Part shown: positions 16,119 through 24,549 of the stretch, piece by piece
How the letters are laid out: the number at the start of each line of letters is the position of its first letter
Numbering within the stretch: the first letter of the stretch is position 1
Assembly (NCBI RefSeq): GCF_000716715.1
Contig: NZ_JNYJ01000003.1
Coordinates: forward strand, 62,001-126,000
Source of the DNA: Dactylosporangium aurantiacum
GTDB lineage: Bacteria > Actinomycetota > Actinomycetes > Mycobacteriales > Micromonosporaceae
Length of the DNA: 64,000 nucleotides
Direction: 5' to 3'
The notes under the pieces: model-generated
The model's input: only the letters and a program-made list of their open reading frames with translations
What the model was told of the DNA's origin: nothing
Database searches by the model: none
Made by a program: the position numbers and the translations under genes

Positions 16119-17095
16119 CCGCACAGGTGTTCGCCGCGGTCGACGGCGGCAACTCCAAGACCGACGTCGTGCTCGGCGACGCCGACGGCCGGATCCTCGC
16201 CCGGGTGCAGGGCCCGACCATCTCCCCGCACGTGGTCGGGCTGCCCGGCTGCCTGGCCGCGCTCGGCGACCTGGTCGCCCGGGCCCGGGCCGCCGCGGCG
16301 CTGCCGGCGGCGCTGCCGCTGAGCCGGCTGTCGGCGTACCTGGCCGGCGCCGACCTGCCGATCGAGGTGGAGCGGCTCGCCGCCGGCATCGACGGTCTCG
16401 GCCTCGCGGACGCGGTCGAGGTCGACAACGACCTGTTCGCGCTGCTGCGCGCCGGCACCGCGGCGCCCGACGCGGTCGGGGTCGTCTGCGGCGCCGGGAT
16501 CAACGCCGTCGGCCGCCGCCGCGACGGGCACACCTCGCGCTTCCCGTCGCTGGGCCAGCTGTCCGGCGACTGGGGCGGCGGGCACCACCTCGCCGCGCTC
16601 GCGCTCTACTACGCGGTGCGCGGCGAGGACGGCCGCGGGCGGCCCACCGCGCTCACCGGTGCCGTCACCGAGCGGTACGGGCTGCCCAGCGCCGAGGCGG
16701 TCAGCGTCGCCATGCACCTGGGCGACCTACCCGCGGGCCGCCTCGACGAGCTGTGCGAGGTGCTGTTCACCGTCGCCGCGGCCGGTGACGCGGTCGCCGG
16801 GCGGGTCGTGGCCAGGCTCGCCGAGGAGATCGAGGCGCTGGTCCGCGTGGCCGCCGGCCGGCTGGCGCTGCTGGACACCGCGTACACGGTCGTGCTCGGC
16901 GGTGGCGTGCTCACCGCCCGGCACCCGCAGCTGCACACCGACGTGGTGGCCAGGCTGGCCGCGCTGTCGCCGCACGCGTCGGTGACCGTGCTGTCCTCGC
17001 CGCCGGTCGCGGGCGCGGCGCTGCTCGCCCTCGACGCCCTGCACGGCGGGCCGGTCCCGGCCACGGTGGAGGCCGCCGTCCGCGCCGGCCTCTGA
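16115..17095 (+). CDS. BadF/BadG-type sugar kinase (N-acetylglucosamine kinase-like)
   Basis: A 326-residue ASKHA-fold kinase. VFAAVDGGNSKTDVVLGD is the phosphate-1 loop, GVVCGAGINAVGR the phosphate-2 loop and TVVLGGGVLTA the adenosine-binding motif. FPSLGQLSGDWGGG is typical of the N-acetylglucosamine kinase branch of the BadF/BadG family. The GTG start overlaps the GH4 stop (GTGA), so the two are translated together. The inferred role is to phosphorylate the imported glycoside or released sugar for GH4 and central metabolism. A hairpin ends the operon 20 bp downstream. Confidence 0.85.
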   Translation: MTAQVFAAVDGGNSKTDVVLGDADGRILARVQGPTISPHVVGLPGCLAALGDLVARARAAAALPAALPLSRLSAYLAGADLPIEVERLAAGIDGLGLADAVEVDNDLFALLRAGTAAPDAVGVVCGAGINAVGRRRDGHTSRFPSLGQLSGDWGGGHHLAALALYYAVRGEDGRGRPTALTGAVTERYGLPSAEAVSVAMHLGDLPAGRLDELCEVLFTVAAAGDAVAGRVVARLAEEIEALVRVAAGRLALLDTAYTVVLGGGVLTARHPQLHTDVVARLAALSPHASVTVLSSPPVAGAALLALDALHGGPVPATVEAAVRAGL

Positions 17096-17116
17096 CCGTC
17101 TGCCGGCCGTGGGCGG

Positions 17117-17135
17117 GTGAGCGTCGAGCGCTCAC
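17117..17135 (+). terminator. Terminator of the sugar operon
   Basis: GTGAGCG-TCGAG-CGCTCAC, a perfect 7-bp stem with a 5-nt loop, 21 bp after the kinase stop. Confidence 0.5.
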
Positions 17136-17182
17136 ACCGGGCGGGTGTCCGCCGATGGGGTGTTGTGAGGTCAGGCACAGAA

Positions 17183-17217
17183 CTGGCCGATCGGTCAGGT
17201 TCTGACCGATCGGTCAG
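17183..17217. promoter_or_regulatory. Two TetR operator palindromes
   Basis: CTGACCGATCGGTCAG (17202-17217) is a perfect 16-bp palindrome. CTGGCCGATCGGTCAG (17183-17198) is a near-perfect second copy, with centres 19 bp apart. They lie 29-64 bp before the TetR start and almost certainly are the binding sites of that regulator, controlling it and the MMPL gene behind it. Confidence 0.85.
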
Positions 17218-17246
17218 GCATGCTGGCCGTCGGAGGTGAACCACCC

Positions 17247-17789
17247 ATGGCCCGCAGCAAGACCCGCGACGAGATCCTGGCCGCCGCCACCCGCCAGTTC
17301 GCCGAGGCCGGCTACAAGGGCACGTCGCTGCAGGACATCGCCGCCGAGGTGGGCTGCTCGAAGGCGACCCTGCTGTACCACTTCGACAGCAAGGACGCGA
17401 TCCTCACCGAGCTGTGCGCGCCGGCCCTCGCCGAGCTGGCCGACCTCGACGTCCGCGTCGCCGCCGAGCCCGACCCGGCCACCGCCCGCACGATCGGCGT
17501 CGAGGGCTTCGTCGACCTGGCCCTGCGCTACCGCAAGGAGATCCAGGTCATCTACGGCGACCTGCCGTACCTGCTGCGGCAGCCGGTCCTGCGACCGGTG
17601 AACGAGCTGACCGAGAAGCTGCTGGCGACCCTCGCCGGCGGCTCCGGCACCGCGGCGTCCCGGCTGGCCGCGAAGTTCGTGCTCGCCGGGCTGCCCGCGG
17701 TCGTCTTCGCCTGCACCGAGTTCGACGACGCGACCCTGCGCTCGGCCCTCATCGCGACCGCCGCGCGGGCGCTGGAACCCCTCCAGTAA
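17247..17789 (+). CDS. TetR-family repressor
   Basis: A 180-residue protein. The DNA-binding domain at residues 5-50 contains [37 protein letters not shown], a classic TetR helix-turn-helix; the C-terminal 130 residues form the variable ligand and dimer domain. GGAGGTGA lies 7 nt before the ATG at 17247, which decides against the in-frame ATG at 17220 inside the operator. Two palindromic operators precede it and the MMPL exporter gene follows after 48 bp. The simplest model is autorepression plus repression of the exporter, released by an exported ligand. Confidence 0.9.
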   Translation: MARSKTRDEILAAATRQFAEAGYKGTSLQDIAAEVGCSKATLLYHFDSKDAILTELCAPALAELADLDVRVAAEPDPATARTIGVEGFVDLALRYRKEIQVIYGDLPYLLRQPVLRPVNELTEKLLATLAGGSGTAASRLAAKFVLAGLPAVVFACTEFDDATLRSALIATAARALEPLQ

Positions 17790-17837
17790 CGACCGCTCAC
17801 CACTGCACACCGACAACCGAGGACAAGGACGACGGAC

Positions 17838-20015
17838 ATGGCAACCGTGCTCTACCGGCTGGGGCGGGCCTCCTTCCGCCACCGCTGGCTCGTGCTGATC
17901 ATCTGGGTGGTGGTCCTCGGCGGGCTCGGCGGCGCGGCGGCCGCCTTCCGCGGCCCCACCTCCAGCGACTTCACCATGCCGGGCACCGAGTCGCAGCGCG
18001 CCATCGACGCGCTCAAGTCGCAGTTCCCGGAGGCCAGCGGCGCGACCGGCACCATCGTCGTCGCCGCGCCGCAGGGCCAGCCGCTGACCGCGTCGAAGGC
18101 CGCCGTGGACGGCCTCGTCGCCGAGGCGGCGAAGCTGCCCGGGGTGCTCGGCGCGCTCGACCCGTTCCAGACCGGCGCCGTGTCGCAGAACGGGCAGTAC
18201 GCGCTGATCACCGTCCAGTTCGCCGACCGCGCCGACAAGGTCACCGACGAGCAGCGCGACGCCTACGAGGCCAGCGGCGCCGCCGCCCGGCAGGCCGGGC
18301 TGCGCGTCGAGCACGGCGGCGAGGTGATGAACAGCGAGCCGGAGGTCGGCGGCACCGAGGCGATCGGCGTGGTCATCGCCCTGGTCGTGCTCGTCGTGAC
18401 GTTCGGCGCGCTGGTCGCGGCCGGCATGACGATGCTCAACGCGCTGATCGGCGTCGGCGCCGGCATGGCCGGCCTGTACGCGCTCAGCGGCGCCGTCCAG
18501 CTCACCAGCACCGCGCCGGTGCTCGCCCTCATGCTCGGCCTCGCCGTCGGCATCGACTACTCGCTGTTCATCACGTCCCGGCACCGGCAGAACCTGGTCG
18601 ACGGGCTCGCCCCGGACGAGGCGGCCGGCCGGGCCGTCGGCACCGCCGGCTCCGCGGTCGTGTTCGCCGGCGCCACCGTCGTCATCGCCCTCGCCGGCCT
18701 CGCCGTGGTCAACATCCCGTTCCTGACGGTGATGGGTCTGGCCGCCGCCGGCACCGTCGCGGTCGCCGTGCTCGTCGCCATCACCCTGCAGCCGGCCCTG
18801 CTCGGCTTCGCCGGCCTGCGGATCCTGCCGCGCCGGCTGCGCAAGGCCGGCGCGGTCGACGCCGCCGCGGCCAAGGAGGCCGCCGGGTTCGGGTTCCGCT
18901 GGGCGCGGGCGATCACCCGCCTGCGGGTGCCGGTGCTGCTGGTCGGTGTCATCGGCCTCGGCGCGCTGGCGATCCCGGCCGCCGACATGCGCATCGCGCT
19001 GCCCGGCGCCAGCGCCGGCCCCACCGACTCCCCGGCCCGCAAGGCCGCCGACCTCATCGAGCAGGGCTTCGGCCCCGGCTTCAACGGCCGCCTCGCGCTG
19101 GTGGTGTCGACGGACTCCGCCGACACCACGAAGGCGAAGGCGCAGGAGGCTCTGGGCGTGCTGCAGGGCACCCCGAACCTGCTCGCCGCGACCCCGCCGA
19201 ACTTCAGCCGCGACGGCAAGACGGCGCTGCTGGCGGTCATCCCGAAGACCGGCCCGACCGACGAGGCCACCGAGACCCTGGTGCACGACGTGCGGGCCAA
19301 GGTCCGCCAGGTCCAGGGCGCCGACATCGCGCTGACCGGCCAGACCGCCGTCGGCATCGACGTGTCGGAGAAGCTGTCCGACGCGATGCCGCGCTACCTG
19401 CTGCTGGTCGTCGGGCTGTCGGTGCTGCTGCTGATGCTGGTGTTCCGCTCCATCCTCGTGCCGCTCAAGGCCGCGGCCGGGTTCCTGCTCACCGTCGGCG
19501 CGACCTTCGGCATCACCGTGCTGGTGTTCCAGAAGGGGCACCTGGCCTCGCTGGTCGGCCTCGACACGCCCGGGCCGCTGGTGAGCTTCCTGCCGATCCT
19601 GCTCATCGGCATCCTGTTCGGCCTCGCCATGGACTACGAGGTGTTCCTGGTCTCCCGCATGCGCGAGGACTACGTGCACGGTGCCGGCCCGCAGGAGGCC
19701 ACGATCAGCGGCATGGGCCACGGCGCCCGGGTCGTCACCGCGGCGGCGCTGATCATGACGTCGGTGTTCGCCGGATTCATCCTGCTCGACGACCCGGTGA
19801 TCAAGTCGATGGGCTTCGCCCTGGCCATCGGCGTGGCCATCGACGCGTTCATCGTGCGCATGACGATCGTGCCGGCGGTCGTGTCGCTGCTGGGCCGCGC
19901 CGCGTGGTGGCTGCCCGGCTGGCTGTCGAAGCTCCTGCCGAACGTCGACATCGAGGGCGAGAAGCTGCGCGAGCACCTCGCCGCGCACCCGGACCCCGAG
20001 CCGGTCCGCGTCTGA
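17838..20015 (+). CDS. MMPL/RND-family membrane exporter
   Basis: A 725-residue membrane protein with twelve predicted helices and two large extracytoplasmic domains, after TM1 and TM7. The proton-relay Asp-Tyr pairs of MMPL proteins are present in both halves: GIDYSLFITSRHRQ and AMDYEVFLVSRMRED. The family exports lipids and hydrophobic antibiotics in actinobacteria. The length is typical of the Streptomyces-type single-gene exporters. It is 48 bp behind a TetR gene, so expression is probably induced by a ligand of that repressor; resistance or lipid export are the likely roles. A very strong hairpin follows the stop. Confidence 0.92.
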   Translation: MATVLYRLGRASFRHRWLVLIIWVVVLGGLGGAAAAFRGPTSSDFTMPGTESQRAIDALKSQFPEASGATGTIVVAAPQGQPLTASKAAVDGLVAEAAKLPGVLGALDPFQTGAVSQNGQYALITVQFADRADKVTDEQRDAYEASGAAARQAGLRVEHGGEVMNSEPEVGGTEAIGVVIALVVLVVTFGALVAAGMTMLNALIGVGAGMAGLYALSGAVQLTSTAPVLALMLGLAVGIDYSLFITSRHRQNLVDGLAPDEAAGRAVGTAGSAVVFAGATVVIALAGLAVVNIPFLTVMGLAAAGTVAVAVLVAITLQPALLGFAGLRILPRRLRKAGAVDAAAAKEAAGFGFRWARAITRLRVPVLLVGVIGLGALAIPAADMRIALPGASAGPTDSPARKAADLIEQGFGPGFNGRLALVVSTDSADTTKAKAQEALGVLQGTPNLLAATPPNFSRDGKTALLAVIPKTGPTDEATETLVHDVRAKVRQVQGADIALTGQTAVGIDVSEKLSDAMPRYLLLVVGLSVLLLMLVFRSILVPLKAAAGFLLTVGATFGITVLVFQKGHLASLVGLDTPGPLVSFLPILLIGILFGLAMDYEVFLVSRMREDYVHGAGPQEATISGMGHGARVVTAAALIMTSVFAGFILLDDPVIKSMGFALAIGVAIDAFIVRMTIVPAVVSLLGRAAWWLPGWLSKLLPNVDIEGEKLREHLAAHPDPEPVRV

Positions 20016-20030
20016 GCACCGCCGTTTTCC

Positions 20031-20060
20031 GGTACTGGGGGCCCTCGGGCCCCCAGTACC
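20031..20060 (+). terminator. Strong hairpin terminator after the MMPL gene
   Basis: GGTACTGGGGGCCC and GGGCCCCCAGTACC form a perfect 14-bp stem with a 2-nt TC centre, preceded by TTTT. It lies 15 bp after the stop. Confidence 0.8.
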
Positions 20061-20141
20061 ATGCGTGGTCGTGACACACGGCGCGGTCCGGCTGCGGGCC
20101 CGGGTGCACCGCGCCGGGTGCACCGCGGCCCGGGCGGGCGG

Positions 20142-20399
20142 GTGCTGCGCCCCCGCACCCCGCTGCCGGAGCTGGCGGCCCGCTCCCCGCTCGCCCGTGA
20201 CGGCGACGGCCTGTTCGCCGGGTTCCGCGGCGGGCTGGTCGAGTTCGGCGACGCGGTCACCGCCGCCACCGTCGACGTGCCGAAGCTGCGCGACGTGCGC
20301 CGGCACGGTGCGGCGCTGCTGCTCGGCCTGCACGGCACCCTCGGCGCCGACCTCGAGATGGACGTGCTGGTCAGGGACGAGCGCTACCGCCGCCGGTGA
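20142..20399 (+). CDS. Small hypothetical protein, start uncertain
   Basis: An 85-residue frame from the GTG at 20142. The same frame can be extended to the ATG at 20061 but the extra residues are Arg/Gly/Pro-rich and look non-coding. The C-terminal part (FRGGLVEFGDAVTAATVDVPKL to the end) has natural composition. There is no recognised family, no signal peptide and no membrane segment, and the ribosome-binding site is poor. The 3' end overlaps the convergent NmrA-like gene by 29 bp. It could also be a decayed gene fragment. Confidence 0.35.
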   Translation: MLRPRTPLPELAARSPLARDGDGLFAGFRGGLVEFGDAVTAATVDVPKLRDVRRHGAALLLGLHGTLGADLEMDVLVRDERYRRR

Positions 20400-21219
20400 A
20401 CAGCCCGGCGTGCTCCCGCAGCCAGTCGCGCAGCGTCAGCGCCGGCCGCCCGGCCAGCCGCGGCACGGTGTCGGACACCCGGTGGTCCCACGCCGCCGAC
20501 TGCCGCTTGAGCTCCAGCAGCGCCTCCAGGCGCGCGCCGCCCCAGCCGCGCGCGGCGAACTCCGCGCGGGTCTGCGCCACGGTGCGCATGACGAGCCGGA
20601 CCGGCGCGCCGATCACCTCGCCGACGGCGCGGGCCTGCGCCGCCGGTGACAGCGCCTCCGGCCCGGTGATCGTGTACTCCTTGCCGAAGTGCCCGAAGCG
20701 GGTCAGGACGGTCGCGGCGACGGCGGCCACGTCCAGCGGGTGCACCATCGCCGAGACCGGGTCGGTCTCGGTGACCGTCATGGTGCGGTCGTGGGCGATG
20801 CCGTGCGCGTACTGCTCCAGGTACGTCATGAACGTCCCGGGACGCAGGATCGTCCACGGGATGCCGCTGCCCCGCACGACCTCCTCGCCGGCGCGGTGCC
20901 CGGCGGAGATCCCGTCGGTGGCGCCGAACGTGACGCCGCTGGTGGACAGCTTGACGAGGTGCCGAACGCCGGCGGCGCGGGCGGCGGCGACGAGGGCCCG
21001 CTCCTGCACGGGCCCGTCCGGGCCGTACCCGGGGACGAGGACGAACACGGACGTGACGCCGTCCAGGACGGCGGGCAGCGTCTCGGGCCGGTCGAGGTCG
21101 CCGTAGACCTCGCCGGGCAGCGACGGGCGGCGGGTCATGGCGCGTACGGCGGCGCGCCGCGCGAGCAGGGGGACGAGCTCACTACCGATGGTGCCGGTGG
21201 CACCGGTGACCAGAATCAT
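20371..21219 (-). CDS. NmrA-like NAD(P)-binding protein
   Basis: A 282-residue atypical short-chain dehydrogenase. MILVTGATGTIGSELVPLLA is the Rossmann GxxGxxG motif at the very N-terminus. LVKLSTSGVTF, VRGSGIPWTILRPGTFMTYL and HPLDVAAVAATVL are typical of the NmrA/quinone oxidoreductase-2 group, which either reduces quinones or acts as a redox-sensing regulator; the Tyr-x-x-x-Lys catalytic pair is not evident. The ATG at 21219 is preceded by GGAAG. No neighbour gives its substrate. Confidence 0.8.
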   Translation of the reverse strand: MILVTGATGTIGSELVPLLARRAAVRAMTRRPSLPGEVYGDLDRPETLPAVLDGVTSVFVLVPGYGPDGPVQERALVAAARAAGVRHLVKLSTSGVTFGATDGISAGHRAGEEVVRGSGIPWTILRPGTFMTYLEQYAHGIAHDRTMTVTETDPVSAMVHPLDVAAVAATVLTRFGHFGKEYTITGPEALSPAAQARAVGEVIGAPVRLVMRTVAQTRAEFAARGWGGARLEALLELKRQSAAWDHRVSDTVPRLAGRPALTLRDWLREHAGLFTGGGSARP

Positions 21220-21402
21220 GATCTTCCAAGGGTGATCGCGGCGTTGTCGCACGCCGTGGCGGAAAGGCACGAGGGAGCGGCGCCGTCGCCCGCGCGGGGA
21301 ACGGCGAGGATACAGACCTCGACCCTCGGTCAGCTCCCGACCGGGGCCCCGTCTCCGGCACGTCGTGCCTCGCGACCACGTCCTTTCCGATCACCGGAGC
21401 GG

Positions 21403-21960
21403 TCAGCGTACCGTGCCCGGGTTCCACCTCGCCAGCGCCGCGAGCCGCGTCACCGCCCGCTTCGCGGCCTTGGCCACCCGCTCGGCCTTGACCGTGTGCT
21501 CCTCGCCCGAGACCTCGCCCCACAGCGAGTCATACAGCTGCCGCAGCGCCCCGCCGCGGCGGCTCAGCCCGTTGAGCACCTCGTCGTCGAACTGGCTGCC
21601 GAGGTCCCAGACGAGGTCGATGCAGTCGACGACCCAGCCGTCGCGCATCGCCGGGGTCCACTGCGCGAACCGGTCGAACCGGTAGCCGTAGGCGTCCGAC
21701 GCGCGCGGCGGCGCGCCCTGCCGGAGCCCGTGCCGCAGCGCTTCCCAGCCGGGCGTACGGGACAGCACGTGGTCGCCGCCGTCCCGGCGCACGTGGTCGC
21801 ACAGCTGCTCGACGGTGTCGAAGACCGCGTAGCGCCGCCCGGCGGGCAGCAGGAAGTCGTGGCCGTCGTCGGCGTTGCCGCCCCACAGCGACCACCCGGC
21901 CCGGTCCGGCAGCACCAGCCGCACCGGCCACAGCATGGCGGCGTCGAACACGCTGTCCAT
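21403..21960 (-). CDS. Conserved hypothetical protein
   Basis: A 185-residue soluble protein with no recognised domain. Two Trp-rich stretches are prominent: WPVRLVLPDRAGWSLWGG near the N-terminus and DGWVVDCIDLVWDLGSQFD in the middle. The C-terminal 40 residues are basic and helical (VKAERVAKAAKRAVTRLAAL). I chose the ATG at 21960 because GGGAGG lies 9 nt upstream; the ATG at 21969 would sit on top of that site. It is divergent from the chitinase gene. Confidence 0.65.
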   Translation of the reverse strand: MDSVFDAAMLWPVRLVLPDRAGWSLWGGNADDGHDFLLPAGRRYAVFDTVEQLCDHVRRDGGDHVLSRTPGWEALRHGLRQGAPPRASDAYGYRFDRFAQWTPAMRDGWVVDCIDLVWDLGSQFDDEVLNGLSRRGGALRQLYDSLWGEVSGEEHTVKAERVAKAAKRAVTRLAALARWNPGTVR

Positions 21961-22025
21961 GGCGCGCATCCTCCCGGGCGGGCCGGGCGGCGGCGAGCGG
22001 ATTTCCCTCGGACTTCCACCCGACG

Positions 22026-22053
22026 TGGACTGGACAAGAACAGTTAACAAACT
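22026..22053. promoter_or_regulatory. Candidate regulatory element of the chitinase gene
   Basis: A tandem TGGACTGGAC (22026-22035) is followed by the AT-rich AGTT-AACA-AACT inverted repeat (22042-22053), 38-65 bp before the chitinase ATG. AT-rich islands and short direct repeats mark chitinase promoters in actinomycetes, but this is not the standard DasR site. Confidence 0.35.
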
Positions 22054-22090
22054 TAATAATGGCGAGCACCGTCGATGGAGGTCCACCCCC

Positions 22091-23710
22091 ATGAAGCGCA
22101 CAGCGCTCATCCTCGGCGCCGCGATCCTGCTGGTGACCGGTCTGCTCGTGACCACGAACGCGTACGCCGCCAACCTGTTGACCAACCCCGGGTTCGAGAG
22201 CGGGTCCCTGTCCGGCTGGTCCTGCACCGGCACCGGCTCAGGGGTCGTGACCACCCCCGTGCACTCCGGCTCCTACGCCCTCAACGGCAACGCCACCGCG
22301 TCCGACACCGCCCAGTGCACGCAGACCGTGACCGTCCAGCCGAGCACCGCGTACACGCTCACCGGCTGGGTGCGCGGCTCCTACGTGTACCTCGGCGTCA
22401 CCGGCGGCGCGTCCACCTGGACCAGCGGGACCGGCTACACGAAGCTGACCGTGCCGTTCACCACCGCCGCCGGGCAGACCTCCGTCCAGGTCTACCTGCA
22501 CGGCTGGTACGGCACCGGCGCCTACAACGCCGACGACATCTCCCTCGACGGCCCCGGCGGGCAGCCCAGCCCGACGACCGCGTCGCCGACCCGCAGCCCC
22601 TCGGCGTCGCCGTCGCCGTCGAAGTCGCCGTCGGCGTCGCCGTCGAAGTCCCCGTCCACCTCGCCCAGCACGTCGCAGCCGCCGGTGACCGGGCTGCCGA
22701 AGCACGCGCTCATCGGGTACCTGCACGCCAGCTTCGCCAACGGCTCCGGGTACGTGCGGATGGCCGACGTGCCGGCCGCCTGGGACATCATCAACCTGTC
22801 GTTCGGCGAACCGACGTCGGTCACCTCCGGCGACATCCGGTTCAACCGCTGCTCGGCCGCCGAGTGCGCAGGCGTGGAGTCCGACGCTGAGTTCCTCGCC
22901 GCGATCAAGGCCAAGCAGGCCCAGGGCAAGAAGGTCCTGATCTCCATCGGCGGCCAGAACGGCCAGGTGCAGCTCACCACGGCCGCGGCCCGCGACGCGT
23001 TCGTCAGCTCGGTCAGCGCGATCATCGACCGGTGGGGCCTCGACGGGCTCGACATCGACTTCGAGGGCCACTCGCTGTACCTCAACCCGGGTGACAGCGA
23101 CTTCCGCAACCCGACCACCCCCGTGGTGGTGAACCTCATCGCCGCGCTCAAGTCGCTCAAGGCGAAGTACGGCACCCGGTTCGTGCTGACCATGGCGCCC
23201 GAGACGTTCTTCGTGCAGCTGGGCTACCAGTTCTACGGCGGCACCAGCGCCGGGGACAACCGGGCCGGCTCCTACCTGCCGGTCATCCACGCGCTGCGCG
23301 ACTCGCTGACCGTCCTGCACGTCCAGGACTACAACTCCGGCCCGATCACCGGCCTGGACAACCAGTACCACCAGATGGGCGGCGCCGACTTCCACATCGC
23401 GATGACCGACATGCTCAAGGCCGGTTTCCCGGTCGCGAACACCGGTCAGACGTTCCCCGGGCTGCGCGCCGACCAGATCGCGTTCGGCGTGCCGGCCGCG
23501 GTCAGCGCCGGCAACGGCTACGTCGCCCCGGCCGTCGTCCAGGCCGCCGTCAACTGCCTCGTCAAGGGCAGCGGCTGCGGGTCGTACACGCTGCGCGGCG
23601 GCACCTCGCCGGACTTCCGCGGCCTCATGACCTGGTCGATCAACTGGGACCGCTACTACAACTGGGAGTTCATGAACACCCAGGAACCGTTCCTCAACGC
23701 CCTGCCGTAG
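22091..23710 (+). CDS. Secreted GH18 chitinase with carbohydrate-binding module
   Basis: A 539-residue secreted enzyme. A signal peptide ends near AYA (residue 27). Residues 28-155 form a beta-sandwich carbohydrate-binding module (NLLTNPGFESGSLSGWSCTG is the usual opening). A Pro/Ser/Thr/Lys linker covers about residues 157-198, and a GH18 TIM barrel fills the remainder. The catalytic DxxDxDxE motif is intact in GLDGLDIDFEG, and GKKVLISIGGQNG is the second GH18 signature. It hydrolyses chitin beta-1,4 links, probably as an endochitinase. A GGAGG lies 10 nt before the ATG. Its products could plausibly feed the sugar ABC/GH4/kinase locus at 11.8-17 kb, although nothing in the sequence links them directly. 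Confidence 0.92.
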   Translation: MKRTALILGAAILLVTGLLVTTNAYAANLLTNPGFESGSLSGWSCTGTGSGVVTTPVHSGSYALNGNATASDTAQCTQTVTVQPSTAYTLTGWVRGSYVYLGVTGGASTWTSGTGYTKLTVPFTTAAGQTSVQVYLHGWYGTGAYNADDISLDGPGGQPSPTTASPTRSPSASPSPSKSPSASPSKSPSTSPSTSQPPVTGLPKHALIGYLHASFANGSGYVRMADVPAAWDIINLSFGEPTSVTSGDIRFNRCSAAECAGVESDAEFLAAIKAKQAQGKKVLISIGGQNGQVQLTTAAARDAFVSSVSAIIDRWGLDGLDIDFEGHSLYLNPGDSDFRNPTTPVVVNLIAALKSLKAKYGTRFVLTMAPETFFVQLGYQFYGGTSAGDNRAGSYLPVIHALRDSLTVLHVQDYNSGPITGLDNQYHQMGGADFHIAMTDMLKAGFPVANTGQTFPGLRADQIAFGVPAAVSAGNGYVAPAVVQAAVNCLVKGSGCGSYTLRGGTSPDFRGLMTWSINWDRYYNWEFMNTQEPFLNALP

Positions 23711-23720
23711 GTTCGAGTGC

Positions 23721-24527
23721 GTGAGCGCACTTGATCTCGTCAGCACCTGGCCAGTCACCACCGCGTCGGTCGCGGTCGTGGGTCCCGAAGGGGTCCGCGA
23801 CCGCACCGGCCCGGACGATCCCCTGCCCTGGGCGTCCGTCACCAAGCTGCTGACGGCACTGACCCTGCTCGTCGCCGTCGACAAGGGCGACGTCCTGCTC
23901 GACGAGCCCGCCGGCCCGGAGGGCGCCACGGTCCGGCACCTGCTGGCACACACGTCCGGGGTCGCGTTCGACGACGACACGCAGGTCGCCGCGCCCGGCC
24001 GCAAGCGGATCTACTCCAACCGCGGCTTCGAGCTGCTCGCCGACTTCGTCCTGACCCGCACCGGCGGCACGTTCGCCGAGCTCATGACCGAGTCCGTGCT
24101 GCGGCCCCTGGGCATGGGCGGCACCACCCTGCAGGGCTCCCCGGCGGCGGGCGCCCGGGGCCCGCTGTCCGACCTGGCCCTGCTCGGCCAGGAGCTGCTC
24201 GACCCGACCCTCGCCCCCGACCTCATGCCGGAGGCGGTCACCGTCCAGTTCCCCGGCGTGTCGGGAGTACTGCCGGGCTTCGGCCGCCAGGACCCGAACG
24301 ACTGGGGTCTGGGCTTCGAGCTGCGCGACGGCAAGTCGCCGCACTGGACCGGGTCACGCAACTCCCCCGCCACGTTCGGCCACTTCGGCCGCTCCGGCAC
24401 CTTCCTGTGGGTCGACCCGGTCGCCGGCCTGGCCTGCGCCTGCCTCACCGACCGCGACTTCGGCGAGTGGTCCGCCGAGGTCTGGCCCATCCTGTCCGAC
24501 GCCGTCCTGGCGGGCGCCGCGGCGTAG
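23721..24527 (+). CDS. Serine beta-lactamase/DD-peptidase-fold hydrolase
   Basis: A 268-residue protein of the beta-lactamase family (class C/esterase type). WASVTKLLTALTLLV carries the S-x-x-K nucleophile motif, RIYSNRGFELLADFV the Y-x-N motif and FGHFGRSG the H-x-G replacement for K-T-G. RHLLAHTSGV is a further family signature. With no signal peptide it is probably a cytoplasmic esterase or amidase rather than an antibiotic-resistance lactamase. It begins 10 bp after the chitinase stop with a GTG start but belongs to a different process. Confidence 0.85.
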   Translation: MSALDLVSTWPVTTASVAVVGPEGVRDRTGPDDPLPWASVTKLLTALTLLVAVDKGDVLLDEPAGPEGATVRHLLAHTSGVAFDDDTQVAAPGRKRIYSNRGFELLADFVLTRTGGTFAELMTESVLRPLGMGGTTLQGSPAAGARGPLSDLALLGQELLDPTLAPDLMPEAVTVQFPGVSGVLPGFGRQDPNDWGLGFELRDGKSPHWTGSRNSPATFGHFGRSGTFLWVDPVAGLACACLTDRDFGEWSAEVWPILSDAVLAGAAA

Positions 24528-24549
24528 GAGGCGGACGATCGCGTCGGCG

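Noticed and set aside
17214..20333. Very long minus-strand open frame (about 1040 codons) opposite the TetR and MMPL genes
   Set aside because: Its translation is a Gly/Arg/Asp/His-rich string with no domain, created by the GC bias of the real plus-strand genes. It also runs through the operators and a terminator.
22026..22053. DasR (GlcNAc-responsive) operator in front of the chitinase
   Set aside because: The sequence lacks the ACTGGTCTAGACCAGT-type palindrome; only short repeats are present.
23721..24527. Antibiotic-resistance beta-lactamase
   Set aside because: The SxxK and YxN motifs are present, but there is no signal peptide and the third motif is HxG, as in esterases and DD-peptidase relatives.
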